This document shows, in pieces, positions 23,571 through 34,006 of a stretch of 64,000 nucleotides of DNA (its first letter is position 1; every line of letters starts with the position of its first letter). A program made the position numbers and the translations under genes. Source of the stretch: Cadophora sp. MPI-SDFR-AT-0126 (taxonomy: Eukaryota > Ascomycota > Leotiomycetes > Helotiales > Ploettnerulaceae); assembly GCA_020747065.1 (NCBI GenBank), contig JAGMVK010000010.1, positions 1,984,001-2,048,000 on the forward strand. The letters are read 5' to 3'. Under the pieces are notes generated by a model. The model had not been told where the DNA came from, made no database searches, and saw only the letters and a program-made list of their open reading frames with translations.

Positions 23571-23864
23571 CTGCTTTGGATTCATCGCTGTACCTGACAG
23601 CAGCCTTGCCCGCCAATAATCAAAGAAATCACTAATACGATGGTCTCCTGCGGTAAGATGTATTCTTGAAGGATGAGTCTCATATTCGTAAAAGCTAGGG
23701 TAGATTCCGTCATGGCGGGGTAGCTATGTACACAAAGCAGCTAGAAATGCATTCGAGCCGGATAAATAGGACATGATACCTATGTTTGAGATGGTGGTCT
23801 CCAGAGTTCATCTCATCCTTATCCGACTTCCTTTCACAAGCAAATTTGCACCAAGAAAGCGACA

Positions 23865-25637
23865 ATGGCGGAACCGGAGCAGCCGACGAAAGTCACCTTC
23901 CGGTCCTGGATATGGGACATCGACACCGATCAGAAAAGTGCAGCTGAGCGGAAGCTACTTCGAAAGCTTGATTGGTCTATCCTCCTCATTGGATGTCTGG
24001 GATTCTTCATGAAGTTCCTCGATCAGACCAATCTGATCAATGCATACATATCTGGCATGAAAGAAGATCTTTACATGGACGGCAATGAGTACACCTACGC
24101 GACCAGCCTGTACACCATTGCGTATGCTATCATGCAGGTCCCGAGCACATTGATTGTCCAGCGAGTTCGTCCTGCTCTCTGGTTGATGTTCATGGAGGTC
24201 GGATGGGGGATATGGACACTCGCGCAGGCTGGGATGGAAAACACGAACCAGCTTTATGCTTTCCGCTTTCTCGTTGGCTTGTTTGAAAGTTCCTTCTCTC
24301 CCGTCATGACCTATCTGATAGGAAGCTGGTATACCAAGACCGAGATGGCGAAGAGGATGGCCCTGTTCATGATGACGGCGCCTTTTGGAACGGCTTTCTC
24401 TGGATACTTGCAAGCTGCTGTGTACAACAACCTGGATGGTGTGCATGGCATCGAGGGTTGGAGATGGCTTTACATTGTCACAGGAGTATGCGGTCCTCCA
24501 AATTTGCAGTCATCGTAGCTCACACTGATCATAGTGCATGACTTTACCCGTGGGCATTGCAACCTACTTTTTCCTTCCAGATGTTCCCGACACCACAACA
24601 GCCTGGTTTCTCACAGAAGAAGAGCGTGCTCTGGCAGTGGCACGAGTTCGAAAAGTAGGAACTGCGCCTCCCAAGCCTGTGACGTTTCGAACCTTTTTGA
24701 AAATTATGACCCGATGGAGATGGTATGCGTTTGTGCTCAGCTATGTTGTATGTGGTACTCCTCATCTCTTGGCCGCCAAGCGAATCCAGACTGATTCTTG
24801 TAGCTCTATGGATGTTGCTCTCTGAATGGTAGCTTCTTCGGTATTTGGCTGAAGTCTGAGGGCTATAGCGTTACTCAGAGAAACGTAATTCCATCGGCAA
24901 CATGGCTCATCTCTGGAGTTGCCACTGTCTTGTGGGGATTTTTCTCAGATTTCACAGGAAGTAGATTTGCTTTTGTTCTAATTCCATTGGTGAGTCTGCC
25001 TCTGGAGGTGTCAGTAAAGCATTTCTGATCTCGGACAGCTCATCGGTCTTCTGCCTAACGGCATTCTCGCCTTCTGGCCAGATGGAATTGCGATTAAAAT
25101 GTTCGCGTTCCTGGCGGTTGGCATTCAGCTTATGCCAGGAGTATTGTAAGCACTGACTACTACCTTGGCCATGATCTTCCAAAGAATCTGAAATTGATGT
25201 CATCTAGTTTCGCTTGGGCTATGGAGGTCTGTCGAGACGACAACGAGGAGCGCGCAGTCGTGGCCAGTAGCATGAATGCAATGGTTTATGCGATAGTCGC
25301 TTGGCTCCCGATTGTAGTCTTCCCACAGACCATGGCGCCGGATTTCCGTAAGTGAACCACTTTGACCTCACCACTCAAGATCGGAAACGGAGTGGAACTG
25401 ACCGCACTATGAACTTTAGGCATTGGCTACCCCACCAGTTGGGCGTTCAACATTGCTGCTGTTATTGGCGTAGTAGCCATCCACTTTCTTGTGCAGTGGG
25501 AAAGGAAAAATGCCGAGGCAGCGGCCACTGTGAGTGTAAGCATTGACGAAGACCTCAATTCGGAGGGGGTCGAAAAGGATGATGAGAAGAGTGGCGAGAA
25601 GAATGCTGTTACTTCTGTGAAGACAGTTGAGGGTTGA
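23865..25637 (+). CDS. MFS transporter of the Dal5/anion:cation symporter family
   Basis: Six exons (23865-24485, 24535-24747, 24804-24989, 25039-25145, 25208-25347, 25420-25637) with GT-AG introns of 49-72 nt and closed phases encode 494 residues. The N-terminus has the family signature LDWSILLIGCLGFFMKFLD followed by LINAYISGMKEDL; then come QVPSTLIVQRVRP (motif A-like), FRFLVGLFESSFSPVM, GWRWLYIVTG and an acidic, lysine-rich tail. Relatives import allantoate, nicotinate, pantothenate and similar small anions through the plasma membrane. The substrate here is not predictable; it may take up a precursor or move an intermediate. It differs from the DHA2 pump in family and likely direction. 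Cluster membership is supported by the shared promoter 11-mer. Confidence 0.88.
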
Positions 25638-26128
25638 GTCTTCAATGAACTGGACGGCTCCTGCTATCGTGCCTGTGATCGATACAGAGCTTTCAGATGG
25701 GTGAATAGATTGATGAATATACAATCCTCGATGCTCTCAATCCACTACATTCTTCACTCGATCATGGCCGACTTTTTGGAGACTGGCGACGAATTTCTCC
25801 AAGTTTATGTGATTTTTCTTGGGTAAGCCCGCGGCAGTAAGTCCTGCGGTGTTGGTACGACACACGGGTTTACAGAAATATCCTTTGAATTGAGACTGAT
25901 CCCGAACAGAATTCATTGGCATGGTCCTTGTCGTTATCGTTCTACCCGCTGAAATTATTGGCGGAAGTGTGGTTGTGTTCTCTCACTTAATCCCCCTTGA
26001 ATTGAGTTTCTCTGATCCAAAATTAGCAAAGAGATCACGTCTGATTCAAGAACAAAACCATGACAAAGCACCCAATCAAAGAGTGCGTGAATATGAACAA
26101 GCTTCATATTCCCAAAATCTACTCTTCT
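25638..26128. other. Convergent intergenic region (transporter / monooxygenase 3' ends)
   Basis: 491 bp between two convergent 3' ends. I see no further gene. Confidence 0.6.
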
Positions 26129-27637
26129 CTAGCTCGTGTGAACCAACGGAATAGTCAAATCCAGATCCGGTCTCACAGACTCCACAAAAGCCCTAAGAGC
26201 CTTGAATCCCTCATGCCATTTATCATCGAACGCCGTCAAGGGCTGCAAACCTGCCTCCTCCAAGTCTGCATTGACCCACTTCAATATGCCCTCTGCATAC
26301 GCGAGATCCTGAAGTGCGAGACTGTGGAATTTATCCCCAGGCTTGAGCCTCGCCTTGCGTTCCATATGTATACGTTGCATTTCTTGCTGAGGAGGCAGGC
26401 GAGCTTCGCCTTTCCATACACGTGCCAGTATCCTCGCCTGGAAATCAAACAGCGAGAATGTCGACGTGTTGACTGGCACACCGATGAAGCATAAGGTGGG
26501 GTCTGGGATGTAAAAGATGTCCAGATGAAGGTTATGTACTGTGGAACCGTCTGCCGTGATGATAACTTTGTTGTCCGCTTTGTGGACAGGCAGTGTGGGC
26601 TGCTCTAATTCGCCGAGGAATGGGTATGTTGTGACATATCCCGTGGCTAGGATGACATGGTGCAGCCCCTTCAAGTCCCGTCCATCAGTTAAGAGCACTC
26701 GGCCTGGAATCGTTTGGGTTTCCTCGAGCGGCGACGTTGCTGTCCCACTCGTCGCCACCGTCTCGTCCAGGATGAATTCACTCACCCCAGGAACGCGCTC
26801 GCAGCTCTCAGGCATTCCTTCAAGCCGAGCACGATCGGCCCTGCTTGGGTCGCGTGAAGCCTGGTACGTCTTGCAGCCGACGGCGTCGAGTTCCCTGGCG
26901 ATGTCGTAGGCGGAAACACCAGCGCCGATGATAAGTACCGTGGAGTTCTTGAAATCTGATGGAACTCGATAACGTTTAGAATGAGTAACTCGATCAGGGA
27001 ATCGCGACTTCCAGTTGGCAAGTCCTGCAATGTCCGGGACTCTAGGTATGTCGTAATGGCCACTAGCAACCACAACAGCGTCGAAAGATTCGTTGTTGGT
27101 CGTAAAGTTGAATGTTTCCGCAGCCTGCGAAAAGGTCTGGCTGCGAAGATTCCATTGACTCGCGCCAACGGGTTTGGAGATGGCTTCGACTCGCGTCCAG
27201 AGACGCACTCGCGACACCAAGTCGTACGTCTGTGCTAGAGACTCGATGTAGTGCTTGACTCCCAGAGCAGCCATTGTTCCCTCTGTCCCTTCCGGCCACT
27301 CCAGCAGGCTGCTCCTCATCACGGCAGAGTCAAAGTTGTTGCGAAGGCCGGCATAGCACGGGCCGGGGGAAGCATGGTATACTGAGGCCTCATCAGCTGT
27401 CAAGCCGGTGGGCGTTTGCTTGTATTGAGAGGTCGCATCTGGGGGTGCAACGTTGGGGAAGGGGGGTGTGAGGGGTCGGCGAGCATCGTAATGCCAAACA
27501 CCACCCAAAACGCCACTTCTTTCGAAAACAGTAACATCTAATCCTGCAAGGAGAAGATGTGCGGCTGCAGAGATGCCACTGATGCCAGCACCGATGATTG
27601 CAACGGACTTGATTTTGCTGATATCCTGTGATGCCAT
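26129..27637 (-). CDS. Flavin-dependent monooxygenase (class B, FMO-like)
   Basis: A single exon of 502 residues. I chose the ATG at 27635-27637, which places the FAD-binding motif at residue 13 (IIGAGISGISAA) as usual; an in-frame upstream start would add 14 unlikely residues. Other marks are VFERSGVLGGVW, the NADPH motif LIIGAGVSAYDIARE, an ATGYVTTYPF box, and the FMO fingerprint region FPDRVTHSKRY, where the usual Gly (FxGxxxH) is Asp. Class B enzymes oxygenate N or S atoms or carry out Baeyer-Villiger insertions. Cytochalasan clusters often include a Baeyer-Villiger enzyme (CcsB), but this protein is shorter and not clearly of that subgroup. It likely tailors the cluster product; TCCCGGAGTCA and TCCGATTGG lie in its promoter. 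Confidence 0.85.
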   Translation of the reverse strand: MASQDISKIKSVAIIGAGISGISAAAHLLLAGLDVTVFERSGVLGGVWHYDARRPLTPPFPNVAPPDATSQYKQTPTGLTADEASVYHASPGPCYAGLRNNFDSAVMRSSLLEWPEGTEGTMAALGVKHYIESLAQTYDLVSRVRLWTRVEAISKPVGASQWNLRSQTFSQAAETFNFTTNNESFDAVVVASGHYDIPRVPDIAGLANWKSRFPDRVTHSKRYRVPSDFKNSTVLIIGAGVSAYDIARELDAVGCKTYQASRDPSRADRARLEGMPESCERVPGVSEFILDETVATSGTATSPLEETQTIPGRVLLTDGRDLKGLHHVILATGYVTTYPFLGELEQPTLPVHKADNKVIITADGSTVHNLHLDIFYIPDPTLCFIGVPVNTSTFSLFDFQARILARVWKGEARLPPQQEMQRIHMERKARLKPGDKFHSLALQDLAYAEGILKWVNADLEEAGLQPLTAFDDKWHEGFKALRAFVESVRPDLDLTIPLVHTS

Positions 27638-28266
27638 GTTGATTGATTCCTTCCAAAAGCTGCCCCCACGATGACACAATTTCGATATCGCAACCAGAGG
27701 AAAAGGGAGTTGTGCCTGATAACAAGTCTTGCATGGCAGTCAGGAACAGTGAGTATCTGCAGCAGACAAGGGGTGTCTGCAGCCAGGTGACCGTACCACT
27801 CCATCGGAAGGAACTTGACTAGCTCGTCCCGGAGTCAAAAATGCAATGAAGTGGCGCGGGCTTGGGATTTGGTGCTGCAATTGAGGCCAGCGATGGCGCA
27901 ACACAGAACGAAGTCCGATTGGCCCCTAAAGCTCTGTCGAAAAAGTCTACAGCAAGCCAATCAGCATGTCATTCTATCTAATCCAACAATCAACAGGGAG
28001 ATGGATAACAAACCAGAAATGATAGGTTATTGTACTTCAATGCGACAGGTTCCAGCCACAAAAACAAATATTCATATTGTCCCGTTGATGCAGAGCAGGA
28101 GTACTTTTATTGCATTGCACTCTGTCGGGGAGCATATAAGAAATGACGGGATCCTAGTCATGCATCTGGAATTGCCCCTAACGAGAAAAAGTAAATGAGG
28201 CTGTGCGGATACTACGACCGCCATGCTAGGGCAGGGAATATAAGAGCAGGGAAAGAACAAGAGGCT
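27638..28266. promoter_or_regulatory. Promoter of the monooxygenase gene / 3' flank of the regulator gene
   Basis: 629 bp. It contains TCCCGGAGTCA (27827-27837), the same 11-mer as in the PKS-NRPS/hydrolase promoter, and TCCGATTGG (27914-27922), as in both transporter promoters. Confidence 0.5.
27827..27837. promoter_or_regulatory. TCCCGGAGTCA element
   Basis: Exact 11-bp match to 20747-20757. It lies 190 bp upstream of the monooxygenase start. Function is inferred from recurrence in two promoters of one cluster. Confidence 0.4.
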
Positions 28267-30004
28267 CTACTTGCGGTCGAGCAGCTGTTTGAGGTTGTTG
28301 AGAACATCTTGAAAAGCAAGCTCGCCGCTGTATATTCCCCCTTGCATCCTCTCCTGTGAAAGTATGATCTCACGAACAGACACGGCAATGGGGTCATTCA
28401 GAATCGACAAGCGGTAGCTCTGAGTTTCTGTCAGTGATGCTCGTTTGCTGAGAGTGGATTGGCTGATGCCAAGGGTTTCTTCGATGCGCAAGAGCATGCT
28501 GGAGATCAACTCGATCAGAACTTTGACTTGAATCGCGAGGTTGTTTTGCAGCTGAAATTCGCCAAATTGTAAGCTGGGCAGATTCAGAATGGAGCTGAAG
28601 TCGGCTGAAGGCGACATCTCCAGCGCATTGTAGAGTCGTGTGAACACTCCCTGGCAGCTGCGCACCAAGTAGACGTATGTAGTCATTACATTGACAATCA
28701 GCAAATGGTCCTGTCGCGGCAGAGACACAAGCGGCGACGGTAAGCTCGAGTAGTCCCTGCTGCCATAATTGGTGCCAAAAGCTCCAGCCCATGCCCAGTC
28801 CGGACCGGTATTGCTATTACTGCTGTTGCTGCTGCTACCTGTCGCTGTACGCTCGTAGCTGGAATAGTGTTGTTGCGGCCCGTCACTTGTCGTCGAGATA
28901 CGCTTCAGCATTTCCCAGAATCGAGTAGTGTGGTTCAGCATTCGATTTATTGGGTGGTGCTGTTGCGAGTTGGAGCAGATTGTACCCGGTTTGTGCTTGG
29001 AGGTCAACGGTGCCTGAGTGTCTAATATCTCTTGATCCTCAATCAATTCCAGGCTGAGTTTCAGCAATTCTTTGTAACTCCTAGCAGGAGGCCGCGGGTA
29101 ACTTTCACTGTCTGTCTCATGGCCCTTGTCCTTTTCAGCTTCCATAAAACCGCCAGGAACTGCAGAGTTTGACGATTGTGATTGCCAGGCGATCAGGTTC
29201 GCATTTATCGTCGTATCATCGCCCTCCCCAAATACCAGGTCCGAGGCGTCGTAGCATACGTCGGGCATGTTGAAGTCCAAGTCGTCCAGAGCCTGCAGGA
29301 AAACACGGTTAGTACAATGCCTTGAACATAAGCTACCACCAATGACTTCTCGCTACCAAATGGACACACAGAGAGGTGGAAAATCCTACCAGGCAATCTT
29401 GATCCAGTATTAGGCCACCCCTACCATCCATGGGGTGCCGCATCATATCCATGTTCAGCGTGCTTGTCGGGCCTGCATTCCCCTGTGACTCTGGGGTTGG
29501 CAGAGATTCGCTGGTATTGTCTTTTCCTGCCGCCAGTTGCGTCTGCTCTATGCGTGTAGATGCGGAAGTGGAGCTAGGGCTGGGTTGTGGAGGAGGCATC
29601 GTTCTCGTCGCATTCGAGGCGAGGCGCGGCTCTTTGGAGCGGGGCTGCTTAGAAGCGTTTGTGGTTGTAGTCGTATTATTATTGCTTTCATCTCTACCAT
29701 CTGTAGTTGGTTGCCCTTGTGCTCGAGCGGGGGTTGGTGCAGGTGCTGCAGTGCCGGGCCTTCGTTGTGGTGGGTAATTTGCTGTGGTAGTACAGGCCAA
29801 CGAGGTCGACAAGCAGCGATTGCAAGACGTGCTCATGCGCGAGTCACGCTCACATCTCAGCTTGTACGCGCGACAGTGATCGCAAGCAAAACGACGCGAA
29901 TGTCGATAATTTGCGCTACTAGCAGTTGGTTGCATCTTTGTATTTGTTGTATTTGAGACTAGCGGAAGCAGTCGTGGTTGAGATGGAGTTAAAGCAGGCA
30001 TCAA
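28267..30004 (-). CDS. Zn2Cys6 transcription factor, AflR-like (likely pathway regulator)
   Basis: Two exons (30004-29390, 29292-28267; GT-AG) encode 546 residues. The zinc cluster lies at about residues 40-72 with the order CDHCRAYKLRC, then CNRC and SLAC, i.e. six cysteines of the binuclear fold. A long low-complexity linker follows, rich in Thr, Asn, Pro and Ser. The C-terminal half carries AflR-domain-like stretches (RQDHLLIVNVMTTYVYLVRSCQ, split over the family core, and LAIQVKVLIELISSML). AflR-type proteins bind promoters of their own cluster and switch it on. This is the only regulator gene in the cluster and closes its right end. The shared ACTCCG/CGGAGT motifs are candidate targets, though the gene's own 5' flank lacks an exact copy that I can see. 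Confidence 0.88.
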
Positions 30005-33000
30005 GGAGGCTGAGGCTGAAAGGCTAGGCTACACACCCGACTGGTGGAGGACGCGAGGTGGCTCTTCGAGTTGGCTTCGCTCGATCTTCTTGCAGAGATG
30101 CCCAAAAAATTGTAAAATATATTGCTGGTCCAGAATATGATTATAAGCTTCAAATTGACCAGAAGTTTCCGACAATACCTGCATATATGTAGTAGAACCA
30201 ATCTGAGTTTCTGAGCCGGCCACGCAGCAAGCCTGGGCTAAGCTTGCTTTGCTTGATTTTGATTGGCCTGCTCGCGCCTCTCCCAGATGTCGTTATTACC
30301 AATATCCCCACTGTTGTCATATATGCATGAAGAAGGTATGCAACTTATACCAAGTGCAGTAACCCTCTCGTCGTGACTTATGTGGCGCATGCGCGTTGAG
30401 CCATTGGCAACGATACAAAATTGCTCTTGCCAGGGGCCATATGATATCATATTGGCATTATTGATCGTAGAAAGTCGTTCTCGACCTGCAGAAGCTCAAT
30501 CATCGTTTCAGAACAAGATGTTCGATAAGACAGATAGTATGAGAGTTGTAGCAGAAGCTTAGAAAGTGCAAAAACAGTACCGGCATGAAAGCTCCGCGGC
30601 GACCCCGATTTGCTCGCTGTAGCACCTAAAATGATTGGCTATAAAGCAACTTAGAGACAGTACTGCGAGAGTGAAGTGTCTAAACACGATGAGAACATAG
30701 ACAGAAGCTATATCAAGATACAAGAGTGATATACTAGACTGCAATGTAAATGAGATTGTGTACCGTCTCGAGCCCGGGAGTATTTTCATGTGATGGAAAT
30801 TTAAAAAGGGTCGGACCCGCGGGCCGTGCCGCTTCGCTTATTTTTAAGACAATTTTAAGACAGAACTAGGCTAGTGATTTAACAAATGCTTCGTAATCAA
30901 GGTTGTTCAGATCTAATGGCGAACATTGTCTCTCAAGCTTTAAGATTAGGTTTTAAGTATCTAGACTGAGACAACTTCTCACATTAAGGCGCAAGAATAA
31001 TAATGTTACTTACGGAATGAAAACATACTTGAGTTTCTTTTCAATGTTGTTATCTACAAGAAATGCGAAATGTTCAGAATCGAATTATCATTGGATTCTA
31101 ACACAGACAAGAAGTGATATGTCTATGTCTTGTAAGATGGCTCTTGAGAGATAAGCTCGGCATAGAAACGAGCTATGGTAGGGCCCGACAGGTGTCACAG
31201 AATGGGATGTCCGTCAAGATATTGTTTCAGACGTGGCATGAGATCACTGCATGGAATGGCATTGCAGGGCATGTTATAGGATCGAGAAGCATGGCATGAA
31301 ATCATGACGCAGCCCTTCAATGCACAGCTTTTGCCCAAGACCTGCCTGTGGGGACTTGCGAGGTGTCTTCCTCAAGCTCTTAGATAACGTCTTCAAACTT
31401 GCCTCTCCGTAGCTGATCTCCAAAGCATGGCAAGAGCAGCTGTTTCTTTGGCGTACGGTTCTGGTGACGAGCAGACTAAGTTAAGACCGATGGATCTCTG
31501 GATTCTTTATTGAACACAGCAAATGGCTGGGATGAAACGCATTCTAACTTATGTCTCGCAGGCGAAGTCCGGCAGATGGCCCTAAACTAGGCCTCTCCAA
31601 CCTTTCTTAGCAGATAAAGGTCGGTTGATGATCTGGATAGACCTCCTAGCAGTCCATGACAAACAGGCTCAGTCTATGACACTAGATTGCCTGCACTGGA
31701 TTTTTGAAATATTCATTCGGCAAATGAATGGCATGCCGGATAGTTCGGGCACTCTCCTGATTATTCTACGACAACAGTTCATGCTTGTGCTATTGAGTTG
31801 CTCTGCCATACCTCTTAAAGTACTTTTGCGCTTCTGATATGCCTTATCTTTGTATCCATCCCTCCCAATCCTCCTCCCATCTTTCTCCAACGACATCGTG
31901 TAAGCCCAAGCTCCCAGCCAATGTTTTTCATGCTCTTTCGGGCATCCCGAGACAATTCCGAAAGCTACGTCGTTAGAAAGAAAATCGAGCATTTATACAA
32001 ATTTGGCCTTGACCTAGAAGGACCTAGACGCCTACGTTCCATAATTTTGTCACCTAAAATCAACCGCAATAAATTACCGCAAGACCCCAAGACATCGATA
32101 CCCAAGCTCGAGGGCATCCACGAATAGCCCCAAAGCCAGGTAAGTCTGGTTTACTCTGCCAGATTTTGATCATCATACCAATCCCGGAGCCAGATACCCA
32201 TTTCTAGGAGACTTCCGTATCTGTAAGGTTGGATCTCGGTATGTGAGACTGCGTCACACACAATACGATGTATTATAATGCGATCGTAAGCGTTTGCTCG
32301 ATTGATCTATTGTGGAACTCAGAGACGAGATTCCACGTCATACTATGCAACACATCAAGGGAGGGCAAAAAATGCGTCAAACAAGCAAATCCCTCAACTC
32401 TCGGGTATATACATGTATATATTGTTCTGAATATCCTCACTGTTTAGTATGGTATGCACAGAAATGTATTAGCGCAAATTAGAGGCAGAATCTGAGACAA
32501 GAAGCGTGTAGCGCCAAAAACGCAAGTCAGCAAAGTACGTTCTAATCTATATAACAAGTTGAAATGAAATTTGATTACTCAGTGAATGAGCGAGAAAGAA
32601 AAGATATAGCGAGTGGCTGCTGTATGGATTTGACTACGGCAGTGTTACAAGAGGGAGAGGGAAAGTTCGGTACAATATAGCGGTAAGGTATGGAAGGAAG
32701 TTTAGTCTAGTCTCGTGATTGAGATATCTATACTTTTTTTTAGTAGCAGGAAGAGAAGGATCCAGCCAACGAGTTTGTAAGTATGGACTAATCTTCGTGA
32801 TGTTTCAAGACTAAGGGACGGCTTCACTGACACCAACGGAAGATCTTTCCTAATCCCAGCCACCACCCGCCCGTCGGAAGCGCTATTCCACCCTACACCG
32901 CTCCCTGCCAGAAGGCGGAGAGAATCAAAGTCGGCTTTCTACATTCTGCTCCATTCCTAGGTGGGTTAGGGCGGTACATAGATCAGCTGAGAAGAGCAGA

Positions 33001-34006
33001 GAGAGAGTTTGCCGGGTGGTAGTAAGCATGCCATTTCTTTGTTGTAATGTTGCGCTAAGGAGTGATTAACACAGCGCATTTTAGGTTCTTTGCTGTGAAG
33101 TTTCACTTTGCTTTGTTTTGCTTTATTTTGGTTTTCTCTTACTTAAATAACTGAACATCGGCCTACTGTATCGACTAACATATTATTGATAATACAATCT
33201 TCTAAGAGCAACCCAAATCTTAGATCAACGAACGAGAAAGACCATCCAGACCACACCCTCGCGACATTTCGTCTCAACATCGCTTCTTCAAAGCATCTGT
33301 CGCAATTCGTCTGTTCGTGAACTCACATTCTCTTCATGTTCCATTTCATTGCATTTCGTTGTATTCCCTATACCGGCCTGTACTTCTTGATTCCCGCTGG
33401 AAATATTCGCTGTGCTGATGATATTTAGAGTTTAGATCGGCTAATTACCATTGGGATCAATCCGCCATCTCCCACGAACACTTTCAATCCACGGAATATC
33501 CTCCACGATCTCCTTTTCACGGATATTCCGTCTATTCCGCTCTACAAAAACTTCCTTTTACGGATCCTCTCCTGTACGTACACCCTTTCCACGAGCACTC
33601 CCCTCCACGAATCTTTTACTGATACTCCCCCAACCAGATATTGTTTTTTGCGAATACTCTCCTTCAAGCCTACTCTTCCTCACCCATACTCTCTCAACGG
33701 ACACTCATCTTCACTATACTCCCCTCCACGAGCACTCCTTTCCTCCCACATACCACCAACCACACTTGTTCCTCTTCATGGAGTCCACTTTCACGAACAG
33801 CACAGATGCCGTCTAGCCACTTTCAATGACGCACTATCCTTCGACTCTCACCGACCTCCTCAGACGTTTCGGCGTCGATCCATACCCGCTTTTGGTCAGA
33901 TATGAAAAATCCTGCAACTTTGCAAAGAAACTCCTTGATATCTCAGACTACTAAGAAGACATCCTGATCTCCGACCTCGCAAGGAGGTAGGAGAACAGAA
34001 GAATTT
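30005..34006. other. Gene-free, AT-rich right border of the cluster
   Basis: Four kilobases without a supportable gene. Up to about 30,790 it includes the regulator's promoter. A GC-rich speck (GGTCGGACCCGCGGGCC, about 30811-30827) is followed by AT-rich sequence to 33,450. From 33,450 to 33,800 lies a pyrimidine-rich degenerate repeat. Confidence 0.5.
33455..33790. repeat. Degenerate pyrimidine-rich repeat (CTCCACGA..ACTC units)
   Basis: CCACGA recurs at irregular spacing, often followed by a short spacer and ACTC; the block CCACGAGCACTCC occurs near 33590 and 33728. Overlapping open frames are low in complexity and probably not genes. Confidence 0.45.

Larger units (their letters stand above)
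22423..23864. promoter_or_regulatory. Intergenic region and promoter of the Dal5-type transporter
   Basis: About 1.4 kb with no convincing gene. It contains CCGATTGG at 23425-23432, a run of 22 G at 23502-23523, and ACTCCGATTGG at 23560-23570, 295 bp before the transporter ATG. Confidence 0.5.

Noticed and set aside
29430..29956. Plus-strand open frames rich in Val/Gly and Cys over the regulator gene
   Set aside because: They mirror the Thr/Pro-rich linker and zinc-cluster codons of the minus-strand regulator.
33451..33905. Ser/Thr/Pro-rich open frames on the plus strand
   Set aside because: They follow the pyrimidine-rich degenerate repeat and exist in all three frames.
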